A stretch of DNA of 6,372 bases from Oscillospiraceae bacterium (GTDB lineage Bacteria; Bacillota_A; Clostridia; Oscillospirales; Oscillospiraceae), in the NCBI GenBank assembly GCA_902795095.1, contig CADBKB010000127.1, forward strand, positions 1 to 6,372. Direction: 5' to 3'. The position numbers and the translations under genes were made by a program. How positions within the stretch are numbered: the first letter of the stretch is position 1; each line of letters starts with the position of its first letter. The notes under the pieces were generated by a model. The model did not search any database, had not been told where the DNA came from, and was given only the letters and a program-made list of their open reading frames with translations. Below, in pieces: positions 6,291 through 6,372 of the stretch.

Positions 6291-6340
6291 ATTGTCATTG
6301 CGAGGAAGGCGTCCTGAGACGCCTGACGTGGCAATCTCCC
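6291..6340. repeat. REP-like palindromic intergenic element
   Basis: The segment opens with ATTGTCATTGCGAGGA and closes with CGTGGCAATCTCC, the form of a widespread class of bacterial interspersed repeats (GTCATTGCGAG...GCAATCTC). An inner stem AGGCGTC/GACGCCT (6307-6313 and 6318-6324) has a CTGA loop. Outer arms ATTGC (6297-6301) and GCAAT (6331-6335) also pair. Such elements occur in many copies per genome, some of them spread by RAYT-type transposases; none is visible here. The remaining bases to 6372 show no gene. Confidence 0.65.
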
Positions 6341-6372
6341 CAAACCGGGTGACGCAGGCAGAGAATTGGTGA

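Noticed and set aside
1..6372. CRISPR array, tRNA, rRNA or riboswitch
   Set aside because: No regularly spaced repeats, no cloverleaf or rRNA-like sequence, and leaders too short (about 23 and 55 bases) for a known riboswitch were seen.
6246..6372. Small gene in the right-hand tail
   Set aside because: No start with a ribosome binding site and no frame of useful length; the stretch is made up of a hairpin and a palindromic repeat.

Overview
The window looks like DNA from a GC-rich, gut-type Firmicute (Clostridia or Oscillospiraceae-like). That is inferred from three things: a YesM-type histidine kinase beside LplB/YtcP-type sugar permeases, strong GGAGG ribosome binding sites, and a palindromic intergenic repeat of the GTCATTGCGAG...GCAATCTC kind. 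The taxonomic call is an inference only.

Left part (1 to about 4,120). A gene starting with a signal peptide leaves the left edge on the minus strand. Facing it across a 190-bp regulatory gap is a two-TM sensor histidine kinase (224-1891) with its own near-consensus promoter. A second promoter then precedes two inner-membrane permeases of a CUT1-type carbohydrate ABC importer (2052-3011 and 3033-3926). No ATPase gene is visible, as is common where one shared ATPase serves several importers. Fourteen bases after the second permease's stop comes the start of a response regulator. This is the expected partner of the kinase, and the cluster reads as a sense-and-import module for an oligosaccharide.

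Junction (about 4,112-4,135). The response regulator breaks off immediately after its phospho-acceptor Asp. The reading frame continues, without a stop, into the last three quarters of a glucosamine-6-phosphate deaminase (NagB)-like protein. Codon choice changes abruptly at the same place: Leu is almost always CTG to the left and mostly CTC to the right. The simplest reading is that two unrelated genomic segments are joined here, either by chimeric assembly or amplification or by real illegitimate recombination. A functional receiver-deaminase fusion is possible but less likely, because both halves lack essential parts.

Right part (about 4,125-6,372). The NagB-like remainder is tightly coupled to a GH43 family glycosidase (4725-6188) that carries a C-terminal beta-sandwich. 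A strong intrinsic terminator follows (6196-6245). The remaining 127 bases have no gene and hold a small hairpin and a REP-like palindromic element. The right part reads as the end of a sugar-catabolic operon (hemicellulose side-chain or xylo-oligosaccharide hydrolysis plus a sugar-phosphate enzyme).
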